Source: Symbiodinium natans (lineage: Eukaryota > Sar > Dinophyceae > Suessiales > Symbiodiniaceae). Taken from it: a stretch of 13,500 nt of DNA. The position numbers and the translations under genes were made by a program. Under the pieces are notes generated by a model. That model was given only the letters and a program-made list of their open reading frames with translations, was not told the DNA's origin and did no database searches. The DNA lies in NCBI GenBank assembly GCA_905221605.1, contig CAJNDS010002479.1, forward strand, positions 91,501 to 105,000, written 5' to 3'. Positions 13,441-13,500 of this stretch are shown in pieces; position 1 is the stretch's first letter, and each line of letters begins with the position of its first letter.

Positions 13441-13500
13441 AGGGTTTTAGCGGGTTTGAGGATGCTTCCCATCTCTGCTTGAACCTTTGATGAGCGGGGC
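13441..13500. other. Right edge, unassigned
   Basis: After a last TTTAGGG-like unit, the sequence becomes mixed. A possible AG/G acceptor occurs at 13458-13460 (TTTGAG/G), but the following frames stop quickly, so I do not call the next kinase exon. Confidence 0.35.

Overview
The window looks like nuclear DNA of a dinoflagellate. The evidence is TTTAGGG-type telomere-like repeats scattered in both orientations, exons of only 22-87 nt, acceptors that nearly always read AG followed by G, frequent GC (not GT) intron donors, and two long intact retroelement reading frames. The species cannot be named from the sequence. A plant or chromerid origin is less likely, given the splice-site style and the DIRS-like reverse transcriptase.

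Layout. Positions 2-2524 hold the 3' part of a non-LTR (LINE-like) retrotransposon ORF with reverse transcriptase, a CCHC zinc knuckle and RNase H; it runs off the left edge. From about 3056 to 13225 I can reconstruct by eye 14 consecutive small exons of one + strand serine/threonine kinase gene of the calcium-dependent protein kinase (CDPK/CAMK) type. They cover helix C, the hinge, the HRD catalytic loop, DFG, APE, the C-lobe and the start of the regulatory junction. Reading phase stays consistent through all 13 introns if a few donors are placed by phase and homology. The glycine loop and VAIK lysine lie upstream (not found here), and any EF-hands lie downstream of the window.

The introns make up about nine tenths of the gene span and are packed with short telomere-like arrays: (TTTAGGG)n, (CCCTAAA)n and variants such as CCCCAAAA, TTTTGGGG, CCTAAGA and CTCTAAAC. 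The arrays are not placed at random. G-strand (TTTAGGG) arrays start about 29-55 nt after the donor in seven introns, and C-strand (CCCTAAA) arrays usually end just before the acceptor. This suggests that they serve, or at least mimic, intronic splicing elements (G-triplet enhancer, branch-point-like CTAAAC, or RNA pairing of intron ends). It is the most unusual signal in the window.

Intron 13 (9937-13173) carries a complete-looking 2.5 kb DIRS-like RT/RNase H ORF in the same orientation as the host gene. Exon 14 resumes the kinase on its far side. The last 300 bases are further degenerate repeat, including a 10-bp tandem repeat. I see no tRNA, rRNA, CRISPR or bacterial-type operon features.
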